A stretch of 64,000 nucleotides of DNA, taken from the NCBI RefSeq assembly GCF_002261215.1, contig NZ_NEVS01000004.1:1674001-1738000 (forward strand), written 5' to 3'. Shown piece after piece: positions 1 through 8,803 of this stretch. The notes under the pieces were generated by a model. It searched no databases. It was not told where the DNA came from and saw only the letters and a list, made by a program, of their open reading frames with translations. The stretch is from Bordetella genomosp. 11 (GTDB lineage Bacteria; Pseudomonadota; Gammaproteobacteria; Burkholderiales; Burkholderiaceae_B). Numbering within the stretch: position 1 is the first letter of the stretch; the number at the start of each line of letters is the position of its first letter. Position numbers and translations under genes: made by a program.

Positions 1-1124
1 CGGCTATCGGCCACCAGGCGGTCGATAAAGCGCAGCGCCGCCGGTTCGGCCGTCAGCGAGCTGTATCGGCGTGCCAATGCCTGCTTCTCGTCCTCCGGCT
101 GGCTGGCCAGCGCCGCGTCCAGCACATTGTCCCGATGCAAGCCTATCGTGCCCAGCCGCCATCCCGTGGCGCCGAAGAACTTGGAAAACGAGTACACGCA
201 TAGCGTATTGCGCGGGCAGCGGGCGAACAGCGACACGAAATCGTCGGCGAAAGTGCCGTAGACATCGTCGGTCACGATGATGAGATCGGGGCGGGCGTCG
301 GCGACGAGCCTGGCCAGCGCGTCCAGCGTCGCATTGGACAGCTTGTTCGACGGCGGGTTGCTGGGATTGACCAGGCAGAACACCTTGACGGCGGGATCCA
401 GCAGCTTGGCCATTTCGCTTTCGGGAAACTGCCAGTCGGCATGTTCGTCCATGCGCACGTCGACCACATCCAGGTCGTACTCGGCCAGCGCCGGGATCTC
501 CAGGTACGGCGAAAATATCGGCGTGGCCAGCGCGATCCGGTCGCCAGGCCGGATCAGCTTGTTCACCGCCAGGCTCTGGAAGATGTAGGTCATCGCCGCC
601 GTTCCCCCTTCCGTCGCGAAGAGCGAAAAATCGCCGCTGCATGGGATCGGGCCGAACATCTCCTGCGCCAGGTAGGCTTTGACGATTTCCTCCACATGCC
701 GGAGCATGCGCGGCGGAGTCGGGTAATTGCACCCCAGGAAGGCCGCCACCATCTCTACCAGGAAGGCGTCGCGGTCCAGCCCCAACTGGTCTTTCACGTA
801 GGCGATGGCCTTGCGCAGGAAGATGACGCCCTCGCCGGTCGCGTGGTGCGAGGCGTAGGCCTCGAAGCGCTGCACGATGCCGCGCGCCTCGGGCAGGCCG
901 CCGAACCCGCTGTCCAGGTAGGCGTAGGAACGCGCCGCTTCCTGCATGGCGAACTCTCCCAGTGCCAGGAATGCGTAGCGCGGCAGCGTCGCCAGGAAAT
1001 TCGGATTGCCGCGTCCGGCATTCAGCATCAGCCGCTCGGCATCAGAGGACGCGGCGGCAGCGAGCTGGTCCTTGAGTTCGAACGGGCTCAAGGCAGAGAG
1101 CTTGGCGATATCCAGATCTAGCAT
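1..1124 (-). CDS. aspD: Bifunctional aspartate aminotransferase / aspartate 4-decarboxylase, 3' end beyond the window
   Basis: PLP enzyme that decarboxylates L-aspartate to L-alanine and CO2 and can also transaminate aspartate. Reading back from an ATG at 1124 gives 374 codons without a stop; the family runs to roughly 530 residues, so about 150 C-terminal residues lie outside. The PLP lysine is K315 in the motif SFSKFFGATGWR, and the fold-type I pattern NPSNPPSN (residues 253-260) and DDVYGTF are present. The gene starts 65 bases after the stop of aspT on the same strand, which fixes its identity as part of the aspartate:alanine exchange pair. No strong Shine-Dalgarno is visible before the start. 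Confidence 0.93.
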   Translation of the reverse strand, partial: MLDLDIAKLSALSPFELKDQLAAAASSDAERLMLNAGRGNPNFLATLPRYAFLALGEFAMQEAARSYAYLDSGFGGLPEARGIVQRFEAYASHHATGEGVIFLRKAIAYVKDQLGLDRDAFLVEMVAAFLGCNYPTPPRMLRHVEEIVKAYLAQEMFGPIPCSGDFSLFATEGGTAAMTYIFQSLAVNKLIRPGDRIALATPIFSPYLEIPALAEYDLDVVDVRMDEHADWQFPESEMAKLLDPAVKVFCLVNPSNPPSNKLSNATLDALARLVADARPDLIIVTDDVYGTFADDFVSLFARCPRNTLCVYSFSKFFGATGWRLGTIGLHRDNVLDAALASQPEDEKQALARRYSSLTAEPAALRFIDRLVADS

Positions 1125-1189
1125 GATGTGTCGTCCATTGGAAGTTAAGTGTCGCCGCGCCTGCGGCGACGCGATGGATAGGCCGCCGG

Positions 1190-2896
1190 TCAGGCGGCAT
1201 TTTTGGAAACGAGGGCCACGATCACCGGGCCCCATAGCGTCAGGAAGACGTTGGCCACGGCGTAGGTCACGGTGAACGAGACCACCGGGGTGGCATTGCC
1301 CGCTTTCGCCAGCAGCGCGGCGAACGACGGGTTGGCGCTGCGCCCGCCGGCCACGCAGGCCAGGGCCTCGATGGGATTGCGGATGCGCAGCACGTAGTAC
1401 GAGAAGAAAAAGGTAAGGATCTGCGGGATGATCGTGACGCCCACGCCCAGGAAGAACAGCGTCAGGCCGTACTGCCTGATGGCCGCCAGGGCCTGCGGGC
1501 CGGCGGTGATGCCGACGATGCCCACGAACACGGCCAGGCCGAAGTCGCGCAGGAAAGTGGACGCCCCCACGGGCAGCGCGGCGAAGCGCGGGTGGACATT
1601 GCGCAGCCAGCCGAACAGCAGGCCCGAAAGCAGGCAGCCGCCGCCGCTGCCGATGGACACCGGCACGCCCAGCAGCTTGAACTGGATCATGCCGATCAGC
1701 ATGCCCAGGGTCATGCCTATCCCGAAGAACACGAAATCGGTGACGGCGCCCGCGCTGATCTTGTAGCCAAGACTGGACTGGACCCGATCCAGGTCCTTGG
1801 GAGTCCCCACGAAATGCAATTCGTCGCCGCGCTGCAGGGTCAGCTTGCGCAGCACGGGCAACTCTTCGCCCATGCGCCGCACGGCGGTCAGGAACACACC
1901 ATGGCGCGACTGGATACTGGCATGGTCATGGATATCGCCCAGCTCCCGGTGGCACAGCGCGGGGTTGGTCAGAATGATCTCGCGCCGTTCTTCGACCAAC
2001 TGCTGCCGCGGCGGCGCGATTTCTCCGCCCAGCATGCCGGCCATCGCGCCGATCAGCGACGCGCGGCCCGTGACGGCGACCTGGTCGCCGGCCTGGATGA
2101 CCGTATCGTCTTTCAGATCCAGGGGCATTCCCTCGCGCCATACGGCCTCGATGGCGGCATCCGAGAGTTCGGCGTCGATGGCCATGGCGGTCTTTCCCAC
2201 CGCCTTGTCGCCCGGGGCCACCGCATAGACCCGGGTGACGATGTGCTGCAGGGCGTCGAACTGGCCGGCTTCCAGTTCCAGCCGCCCGCCCGACAAGGTC
2301 CTGGCCAGTTTGACGGCCTCGGCGCGGATATCCCATTTCATGATCCATGGGAAGAACCACGTCACCATGATGATCGGCCCGAGCGAACCGAATATGTAGC
2401 AGACGGCGTAGCCCACGGCCACATTGGTCTGCATGGTGCTTGTCACAGCGGCAGGCAGGCCAAGCCGTGCCAGCGCGTCTCCGGCGGTGCCCAGGATGGC
2501 CGACTGGGTCAATCCCCCCGCCGCCAGGCCGGCCGCCATCCCGCGATCCAGGCCGAACAGCCATGCGGCCAGCAGCACGCACAGCAGACCCATCAGGCAC
2601 ATGACGAAAGCCGACACCAGTTGGTTCAGCGAACGCCGGTTCAGCGCATGGAAGAACTGCGGTCCGCCCTGGAAGCCGACCGCGTAGATGAACAAGGCGA
2701 AGAACACCGTCTTAAGGGCGGGGTCGAAATTGATCAGGCCAAGCTGGCCGACGATGACGCCGACCAGCAGCGTGCCGGCGATACCTCCCAGGACGAAAGT
2801 CCCGGCACGTATCTTCCCGACGAGGTAACCCAGTGAAATCGTGATGAACAATGCGATCAGCGGTTGGCTGACGATGAAATGGCGTAGGACGTCCAT
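1190..2896 (-). CDS. aspT: Aspartate:alanine antiporter AspT
   Basis: Inner-membrane exchanger that imports aspartate and exports alanine, giving net charge movement and a proton-motive force when paired with AspD. The 568-residue protein starts at ATG 2896 (MDVLRHFIVS); upstream in-frame sequence is arginine/proline-rich and not protein-like. It shows the AspT/YidE layout: about five hydrophobic segments, a central soluble part of about 200 residues with two RCK_C/TrkA_C-like stretches, then a second membrane half with GGGCLLSGLLFGW and the GGRSANPSFAALLAKAGNATP motif that repeats the GGLTQSAILGTAGDA of the first half. It is the first gene of an aspT-aspD operon. Length fits the family. Confidence 0.93.
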   Translation of the reverse strand: MDVLRHFIVSQPLIALFITISLGYLVGKIRAGTFVLGGIAGTLLVGVIVGQLGLINFDPALKTVFFALFIYAVGFQGGPQFFHALNRRSLNQLVSAFVMCLMGLLCVLLAAWLFGLDRGMAAGLAAGGLTQSAILGTAGDALARLGLPAAVTSTMQTNVAVGYAVCYIFGSLGPIIMVTWFFPWIMKWDIRAEAVKLARTLSGGRLELEAGQFDALQHIVTRVYAVAPGDKAVGKTAMAIDAELSDAAIEAVWREGMPLDLKDDTVIQAGDQVAVTGRASLIGAMAGMLGGEIAPPRQQLVEERREIILTNPALCHRELGDIHDHASIQSRHGVFLTAVRRMGEELPVLRKLTLQRGDELHFVGTPKDLDRVQSSLGYKISAGAVTDFVFFGIGMTLGMLIGMIQFKLLGVPVSIGSGGGCLLSGLLFGWLRNVHPRFAALPVGASTFLRDFGLAVFVGIVGITAGPQALAAIRQYGLTLFFLGVGVTIIPQILTFFFSYYVLRIRNPIEALACVAGGRSANPSFAALLAKAGNATPVVSFTVTYAVANVFLTLWGPVIVALVSKNAA

Positions 2897-3108
2897 GTCG
2901 CGAGGCGCAAGCGCCTTCTCCAGGAATGCGGGTTGAACGGGACCATGCCGCCCGCCGGACGGCGGGAGGAGGATCGGAAACTGATGCGGGAAAGCGCCGC
3001 CTATCGGACTGCGCGCCGTGAACAGGCGCGTGAAAGGCATGCCTTGCTTGAAGAAGCATTGTCCGGACGGATGGGCATGCCGGATATCGGCATTCCATGG
3101 ACACTTCT

Positions 3109-3126
3109 TGTAGGACGGCCCCTACA
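3109..3126. promoter_or_regulatory. Perfect inverted repeat upstream of aspT
   Basis: TGTAGG, six bases, CCTACA. It lies about 210 bases before aspT and just past the end of the LuxR-type response regulator gene. The two-fold symmetry suits a dimeric regulator. Ownership by the neighbouring response regulator is a guess from position only. Confidence 0.4.
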
Positions 3127-3170
3127 CGGGGTGTCAAATGCGCAACCGGCCCGCAGGCCGATTGAAAGAA

Positions 3171-3812
3171 TCACATCAGCAGGCCGTTCTCGGCGGCATA
3201 GCGCGCCAGTTCGGCATTGCTGCGAACGCCCATTTTTTCCAGGATGCGGGCACGGTATGTCGTGACGGTTTTGGGGCTTAGATGCAGTACCTCGGCGATG
3301 CGTGTCACGCTTTCGCCCTTGGCGATCATCTTCAGCACTTCGAGCTCGCGATTGGACAATGCCTCGTGCGAGGCCGAGGTGCCGCCTCCCATCATGAGGG
3401 CGAAGCGTTCCATCAGCGAAGGGCTGACGTACTTGCCGCCCGCGGCCGCCTTGCGCACCGCGTCGATCAGCGTGGAGGTCGGGCTGTCCTTGGTCAGGTA
3501 GCCGGCGGCGCCCAGCTTCAGCGCGCGCACGGCGTAGATGTCCTCGGCGTAGGTGCTCAGCACCAGAACGGCCAGGCCAGGCCGTTCTGCGCGCAGCGAC
3601 TGCAGCAGGTCCAGGCCGTTCTTGCCGGGCAGCGCGATGTCGATCAGGGCGACGTCGAAGTCCGCGCTTTTGACCCGCTCCAGCGCCTGCACCGCGTTCT
3701 CGGCCTCGCCGGTAACGCGGATGTCGGTGGCGGAGCTCAGCATCAGGCGGACGCCATTGCGCACCACCGTGTGGTCGTCCACCAGCAGAACGTCTATGAA
3801 TTCACCGGCCAT
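3171..3812 (-). CDS. NarL/LuxR-family two-component response regulator
   Basis: Receiver domain (residues 6-122) with acidic pocket DD at 12-13, phospho-acceptor D58 in LIDIALPG, and the conserved LTKDS lysine; then a LuxR-type helix-turn-helix (about 148-205: LSNRELEVLKMIAKGES, VTTYRARILEKMG). 213 residues from ATG 3812, chosen over an in-frame GTG at 3830 because GAGGT sits a few bases before it. No sensor kinase is in the window. It lies 43 bases downstream of the universal stress protein on the same strand, so both may be transcribed from the promoter with FNR-type boxes. Targets unknown. Confidence 0.9.
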   Translation of the reverse strand: MAGEFIDVLLVDDHTVVRNGVRLMLSSATDIRVTGEAENAVQALERVKSADFDVALIDIALPGKNGLDLLQSLRAERPGLAVLVLSTYAEDIYAVRALKLGAAGYLTKDSPTSTLIDAVRKAAAGGKYVSPSLMERFALMMGGGTSASHEALSNRELEVLKMIAKGESVTRIAEVLHLSPKTVTTYRARILEKMGVRSNAELARYAAENGLLM

Positions 3813-3855
3813 CGAAATTACCTCGGACACCTGACTGCCGGGATTCTAAGCGACC

Positions 3856-4329
3856 TTACCGCGCCGGAGGAGAATCCGGCGAGTCCCGATGCGGGACCAG
3901 CAGCACCGGGCAGGTCGCCAGGCGGACGAAGCTTTCCGCCACGCTGCCCAGCATCACGCGCTGGAAACCCCGGCGGCCGTGCGTACCCAGCACCACCAGA
4001 TCCACACCGGCGCTACTGGCCGTGCTCTCGATCTGTTCGGCGATGGTGCCGCTGAGCACACCGGCGTCCACCATCTTTACCTGGCCGGTCACGCCGGCGT
4101 CGCGCATCTTCGCCTGCACCTTGTCCAATACCGCCCGTGCCTCGGTCACCATGGCGTCGTGGAAAGGCTCCACATCGATGAAGGCGGACGAGTACATGGA
4201 ACTGGGATACTCCACGATATACACGCCCAGCAGGCTGGCGTGCTCGGATTTCGCCAGCGAAATGGCGTGATCCAGCGCACGCTCGGAACACGTGCTGCCG
4301 TCGACGGCGACGAGGATATTTCGGTACAT
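3856..4329 (-). CDS. Universal stress protein, UspA family
   Basis: Single-domain cytoplasmic Usp of 157 residues. It has N-terminal ILVAVDGS and the ATP-binding loop G-x2-G-x9-G-S (GTHGRRGFQ...LGSVAE), which places it in the ATP-binding subclass. A GGAG ribosome site lies eight bases before the ATG. The candidate -10 hexamer (TAGAGT on the minus strand, 4354-4359) puts the start site near 4347, which would place the proximal FNR-type box at -41.5. Divergent from a P-type ATPase and followed by a response regulator. The layout suggests induction when oxygen is limited; this rests on the boxes, not on data. Confidence 0.93.
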   Translation of the reverse strand: MYRNILVAVDGSTCSERALDHAISLAKSEHASLLGVYIVEYPSSMYSSAFIDVEPFHDAMVTEARAVLDKVQAKMRDAGVTGQVKMVDAGVLSGTIAEQIESTASSAGVDLVVLGTHGRRGFQRVMLGSVAESFVRLATCPVLLVPHRDSPDSPPAR

Positions 4330-4381
4330 ATCGGTCTCCAGAAAGATGCCCCCACTCTACCGGTGCCGCCGCCGGCGTTCA

Positions 4382-4410
4382 TTGATATGGGTCAAGTTGA
4401 CACAGGTCAA
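4382..4410. promoter_or_regulatory. Two tandem FNR/ANR-type boxes
   Basis: Two perfect matches to TTGA-N6-TCAA: TTGATATGGGTCAA at 4382-4395 and TTGACACAGGTCAA at 4397-4410. Their centres are 15 bases apart, between divergent usp (ATG at 4329) and the cation ATPase (ATG at 4478). The usp-proximal box is centred about 41.5 bases before the predicted usp start site, the standard class II activator position. Confidence 0.75.
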
Positions 4411-4477
4411 CGCCCGGCCGTCCGGCCACGATCATCCTGAAGGCCAGCGCGCGGCGCGCGCGCCGACCGGTGCCCGC

Positions 4478-6982
4478 ATGCAGACCTCTTCCTCCCCTCC
4501 TTCCGACGCCGGTGTCCTGCCCGGCGGGCGGCTGCCGCCGGCCGCTCCCGCCGATGGCCTGCGCGGGCTGTCGACCGCGCAGGCCGACGAGCGGCGCGCC
4601 CGTTACGGGCCCAACGTCGTCGGGTCGGCGGCACGGCGGACCTGGTTGCGCGCGCTGGGCGACGTGATTGCCGAACCGATGTTCCTGTTGCTGCTTGCCG
4701 CGAGCAGCGTCTATTTCGTTCTGGGCGACGTCACCGAAGCGCTGACGCTGCTGGTGTTCGTGGTCGCCATCGTCCTGCTGACGGTGTTCCAAAGCCATCG
4801 CACTGCCCGGGTGCTGGAATCCCTGCGCGAGCTGTCGGCCCCGCGCGCGCAGGTACTGCGGGACGGTCAACGGCGGCTCGTCTCCGCCGCCGATCTGGTG
4901 CCGGGCGACGTGGTTTTTGTCGACGAAGGAGCGCGCGTGCCCGCCGACGGCGTGGTGGCGGAGGCGCATGAACTGAGCGTGGACGAGTCGATGCTGACCG
5001 GCGAGTCCGTGCCGGTGACCAAGTCCGTGCCGCCGGGGACGCGGAACGCGGATGATTCCTTCGGCCGGCTTTTTTTCGGAACCATGGTGGTGCAGGGCCA
5101 GGGCAGGATGATCGTCGACTCGATCGGCGCCGATACGGCGCTGGGCCGCATCGGCAAATCGCTGACAGGCATCCAGGAAGCCCGTTCGCCGCTGCAGCGG
5201 GAAACCAGGACTTTCGTCAACCGCTTCGCCGTGGTGGCCGTCGCGCTGTGCCTGATGCTGGTCCTGGCCTACCGCTGGCGCTTCGGTGACTGGCTGGCCG
5301 GGATACTGGCCGGCGTCACGCTGGCGATGGGCATCCTGCCCCAGGAAATCCCCGTGATCCTGACCGTCTTCATGGCCTTGGGGGCGCGCCGCATCGCCAA
5401 CGAAGGCGTATTGACGCGCCGCATGAGCGCCATCGAAACCCTGGGGCAGACCTCCGTGCTGTGCGTGGACAAGACCGGTACGCTGACGCAGAACCGGATG
5501 TCGGTGCGGGTGCTCGCCGCGCATGGCGAGCGACAGGTGGTCGACCCGGCGACGCCACGCATCGAGCCGGCATTCCACGAGCTGATCGAGTACCTGGTGC
5601 TCGCCAGCGAGATCGAACCGGTCGATCCCATGGAGATCGCCTTCCACGAAGCCGGCCGCACCGGCCTTGCCGGCACCGGACGGCTGCACGCGGATTGGCT
5701 GCTCGATCACGAATACGCCCTGACGCCGGAGCTGCCCGCCATGTCGCACGCATGGCGCACCCGCGAGCCGGGCCGTCACGCCGTGGCCTGCAAGGGCGCG
5801 CCGGAAGCGGTGTGCGACCTCTGCCATCTGGATCCGCGGGAAACCCGCGAAGTCCTGGACGAGGCCGCGCGGATGGCCTCCGGGGGACTGCGGGTGCTCG
5901 GCGTGGCCAAGGCGCGCCACGCCGAAGCCGGCTGGCCGGACAAGCAGCACGACTTCGCGTTCACCTTCGTGGGGCTGGTCGGCCTGCTGGACCCGGTGCG
6001 GCCGGAGGCCGCGGGCGCGATCGCGGAATGCCGGGCGGCCGGCATCCGCGTGGTGATGATCACCGGCGATTACCCCTCCACGGCGCGGGCGATCGCCGCC
6101 GAGGTGGGCATCGACGCCACCCGCATCGTGACCGGCCAGGAAGTCGCGGCCATGGACGACGCGGCGCTGAACGAGGCCATCGGCCACGTCGACACTTACG
6201 CGCGCGTCAAGCCGGAACAAAAACTGCGGCTGGTCAACGCGCTGCGGCAAAGCGGCCAGGTGGTCGCCATGACGGGGGATGGCGTCAACGACGCGCCGGC
6301 GCTGAAGGCCGCGCACATCGGCATCGCCATGGGCTTGCGCGGCGCCGAAGTGGCGCGCGAGGTGGCGTCCCTCGTCCTGCTGCGCGACGACTTCGCCCCC
6401 ATCGTCTTCGCGATCCGGCTGGGACGGCGCATCTACGCCAATCTCGTCCAGGCCATCAGCTACACCGTCGCCGTCCATATCCCGATGATCGCCGCGGCCA
6501 TGGTCCCGGTTTTCGTGGGTTGGCCGCCGATGCTGGCGCCGGTCCACATCGTCTTCCTGGAACTGATCATCAACCCCGTCTGCTCGGTCGTCTTCGAAAA
6601 CGAACCGGCGCGCGAAGACCTGATGCGCGTTCCGCCGCGACGAGCCGGCGCGCGCCTGCTGTCGAACCGCACGCTGGCGCAGGGCGTGGCGGCCGGCATT
6701 CTGGCGGCCATCGCGGTACTGGCCGTGTACGCCGTCCTGCTGGCGCAGGGCCAGACGCAGGTTTACGCCCGCACCTTCGCCTTCCTGGCCCTGGTCGCGA
6801 GCAATGTCGGATTGATTTTCGTCGTCCGCCTGCTGCGCCATACCGGACGCCGTTCGCGCGCGCTGGGATCCAATCGCACGCTGTGGACGGTGGTTGGCGC
6901 CACCGCGGCCGTGCTCGTGCTGCTGATGAGCGTCCCTGCCCTGGCCGGGTTATTCGGCCTGGTGGCGCTGCTGCGCCCCTGA
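4478..6982 (+). CDS. P-type cation-transporting ATPase
   Basis: Integral membrane ion pump driven by ATP, 834 residues from ATG 4478. Visible in order: N-terminal cation-ATPase domain (about 30-75), first membrane pair, actuator domain with TGES at 174-177, a second membrane pair containing PQEIP at 288-292, phosphorylation site DKTGTLT with D331, nucleotide domain with KGAPEAV, hinge GDGVNDAPA (600-608), and a C-terminal membrane block. The layout is that of type II pumps, but the membrane motif is PQEIP rather than the PEGLP of Ca2+ pumps, so the ion cannot be assigned. The preceding in-frame sequence is Arg/Pro-rich non-coding DNA. Likely co-regulated with usp. Confidence 0.9.
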   Translation: MQTSSSPPSDAGVLPGGRLPPAAPADGLRGLSTAQADERRARYGPNVVGSAARRTWLRALGDVIAEPMFLLLLAASSVYFVLGDVTEALTLLVFVVAIVLLTVFQSHRTARVLESLRELSAPRAQVLRDGQRRLVSAADLVPGDVVFVDEGARVPADGVVAEAHELSVDESMLTGESVPVTKSVPPGTRNADDSFGRLFFGTMVVQGQGRMIVDSIGADTALGRIGKSLTGIQEARSPLQRETRTFVNRFAVVAVALCLMLVLAYRWRFGDWLAGILAGVTLAMGILPQEIPVILTVFMALGARRIANEGVLTRRMSAIETLGQTSVLCVDKTGTLTQNRMSVRVLAAHGERQVVDPATPRIEPAFHELIEYLVLASEIEPVDPMEIAFHEAGRTGLAGTGRLHADWLLDHEYALTPELPAMSHAWRTREPGRHAVACKGAPEAVCDLCHLDPRETREVLDEAARMASGGLRVLGVAKARHAEAGWPDKQHDFAFTFVGLVGLLDPVRPEAAGAIAECRAAGIRVVMITGDYPSTARAIAAEVGIDATRIVTGQEVAAMDDAALNEAIGHVDTYARVKPEQKLRLVNALRQSGQVVAMTGDGVNDAPALKAAHIGIAMGLRGAEVAREVASLVLLRDDFAPIVFAIRLGRRIYANLVQAISYTVAVHIPMIAAAMVPVFVGWPPMLAPVHIVFLELIINPVCSVVFENEPAREDLMRVPPRRAGARLLSNRTLAQGVAAGILAAIAVLAVYAVLLAQGQTQVYARTFAFLALVASNVGLIFVVRLLRHTGRRSRALGSNRTLWTVVGATAAVLVLLMSVPALAGLFGLVALLRP

Positions 6983-7012
6983 CACCGGCCGGTTGCGGTG
7001 CGAGACGGCGGA

Positions 7013-7735
7013 CTAGATCGGCGCGCTGCCCACGGACAGGCCACCGCAGGCGTACAGCACCTGCCCCGTCACGAAACGGGCGTCGTCGGACAGGAAGAAA
7101 GCAATCGTTCCGGCGATGTCCTCCGGCTGCCCGAGGCGGCGCAGCGGGATACGCTCGGCCAGCGCGCGGGCGGCCTCCTCGTCCATGGGATTGTTGTTCC
7201 GGTACAGCTCGGTCAGCACCGGTCCCGGCGCCACCGCGTTTACCGTAATACCGTGCCGGCCCAGCTCCAGCGCCCAGGTGCGCGTCATGCCGATCAGGCC
7301 GCTCTTGGCGCCCGCGTAGGCGGTGCGCCGCGCCATGCCCAGCGCGGCGCGGCTGGAAATATTGACGATGGCGCCCCTGCCCTTGGCAATCATTCCCGGC
7401 AGGCAGGCCTGCGCGCATTGCATCGGCGCGCGCAGCCCCAGTGCCAGGATGCGGTCCAGTTCCGCCGGCGTGGTTTCCTGCAGCGTGCTGGATGTGGTCA
7501 GGCCGGCATTGTTGACGACGTGATCGACCTGATGCGCGGCGGTAATGCGGGCGAGCACCTCCGCGGTGCGGGCCGCGTCCGCCAGGTCGACCTCGTGGAA
7601 CTCGCCCGGGAAACCGTCCGCCGGCGCATGGCGCGCCAGCCCGATGACATGATGGCCATCGCGCGCCAGGCGTTCGGCGGTGGCCCGCCCTATGCCCCGG
7701 TTGGCGCCCGTTATCAGCGTGATCCTGTGCGCCAT
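7013..7735 (-). CDS. SDR-family NAD(P)-dependent oxidoreductase
   Basis: Classical short-chain dehydrogenase of 240 residues. Cofactor motif TGANRGIG (9-16), NNAG, catalytic Ser in NISSRAAL and a complete YAGAK, followed by the NAVAPGPVLTELY loop. It resembles 3-oxoacyl-ACP reductase-type members but the substrate is unknown. The start lies 2 bases after the Bug stop codon, so it is the last gene of a TauD-Bug-SDR operon. An in-frame extension upstream overlaps Bug and is not credible as coding sequence. It converges on the P-type ATPase with a 30-base gap. Confidence 0.9.
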   Translation of the reverse strand: MAHRITLITGANRGIGRATAERLARDGHHVIGLARHAPADGFPGEFHEVDLADAARTAEVLARITAAHQVDHVVNNAGLTTSSTLQETTPAELDRILALGLRAPMQCAQACLPGMIAKGRGAIVNISSRAALGMARRTAYAGAKSGLIGMTRTWALELGRHGITVNAVAPGPVLTELYRNNNPMDEEAARALAERIPLRRLGQPEDIAGTIAFFLSDDARFVTGQVLYACGGLSVGSAPI

Positions 7736-7737
7736 GA

Positions 7738-8721
7738 TCAATCCACGTGCGCCCCGGAACGCTTGACCACGTCGGCCCACCGCGTCACCTCGCCTTGCAC
7801 GAACGTGCCGAACTGCGCGGGACTGTTGGGCGGCGGCGGCAGCGTAATGCCGGACTGCTTGTAGATGCCCTGCAGCCGTGCGTTGGCCAGCGCCTTGTTC
7901 AGCGCGGCGTTCATTTTGTCGACGATGGCTGGGTCGGTATCCTTGGGCGCGAACAGGCCGAACCACGATTCCACGGAAAAATCGGGAAGCCCCGATTCGC
8001 GCAGCGTGGGGATGTCGGGCGCGAAAGGCGAACGCTGGGCGGTGGTGACGCCCAGCGCGCGCAGCTTGCCGGCCTGCACATTGGGCAGTTCGGTCGGCAG
8101 ATTATCGAAGATGGAGTCGACCTGGCCGCCCAGCAGGTCCGTCATCGCCGGCCCGCTGCCGCGATACGGCACGTGCAGGATCTGGGTGCCGGTCTGGATC
8201 TTGAACAGTTCGCAGGACATATGGATGGCCGACCCTGTTCCCGAAGACGCACAGGTCAGCTTGCCGGGATGCGCCTTGGCATAGGCGATGTACTCCTGCA
8301 CGTTGTGGATGGGCAGTTTGGGATTGACCACCAGCACGTTGGGTACGGTACCCAGCAAGGCCACCCCGCGGTAGTCGGCGGCGATGTCGTAGTTCAGGTT
8401 GGCGTAGAGCGTGCGGTTGATGGCGTTCGCCGTGGAACCCACGAAAAAGGTATAGCCGTCGGGCGCGGCGCGCTTGACGAACTCGGCCCCGATATTGCTG
8501 TTGGCGCCCGTCCGGTTCTCTACCACGAAGGGATGGCCGGATTGCTCGGTCAGGACGCTGGCCACCGCGCGCGCGATGATGTCCGTGGTACCGCCCGGCG
8601 CGTAGCCGACGACCAGGTTTACCTGCTGCGCGGGCCACTTGGCGGCGCCCTCGCCGGCGTGGGCAGCGCCCATCGACGTCCATGCCGCCAGCCCGGCGGC
8701 CAGCCATGCGTGTCGCTTCAT
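7738..8721 (-). CDS. Bug family tripartite tricarboxylate-type substrate-binding protein
   Basis: Periplasmic solute receptor of 327 residues with an N-terminal Sec signal (MKRHAWLAAGLAAWTSMGAAHA). Family marks: GYAPGGTTDIIAR, VVENRTGANSNIG, APDGYTFFVG, HVPYRGSGPAMTDLLGGQVD and PDIPTLRESGL. ATG 8721 is preferred over an in-frame codon 21 bases upstream because AAGGAG lies at good spacing before it. No TctA/TctB membrane partners are nearby, so it is an orphan receptor. It sits between a TauD-family dioxygenase and an SDR, so its ligand may be the substrate of those enzymes. Confidence 0.93.
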   Translation of the reverse strand: MKRHAWLAAGLAAWTSMGAAHAGEGAAKWPAQQVNLVVGYAPGGTTDIIARAVASVLTEQSGHPFVVENRTGANSNIGAEFVKRAAPDGYTFFVGSTANAINRTLYANLNYDIAADYRGVALLGTVPNVLVVNPKLPIHNVQEYIAYAKAHPGKLTCASSGTGSAIHMSCELFKIQTGTQILHVPYRGSGPAMTDLLGGQVDSIFDNLPTELPNVQAGKLRALGVTTAQRSPFAPDIPTLRESGLPDFSVESWFGLFAPKDTDPAIVDKMNAALNKALANARLQGIYKQSGITLPPPPNSPAQFGTFVQGEVTRWADVVKRSGAHVD

Positions 8722-8803
8722 TTGCTGTCTCCTTGTTGCCACTGGCGTGGCTTGTACATGTGTGCGCCCCTCTGCGTGGGCGCTCGCCGCGCAAAGCGCG
8801 GGT

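Noticed and set aside
1592..2836. A 414-codon plus-strand frame opposite aspT
   Set aside because: Composition is typical of a shadow frame, and aspT on the other strand has clear membrane and RCK-type features.
4379..6841. An 820-codon open frame antisense to the P-type ATPase
   Set aside because: Its translation is low-complexity (His, Gln, Arg, Asp-rich), while the plus strand carries all ATPase motifs. Long antisense frames are expected in such GC-rich coding DNA.
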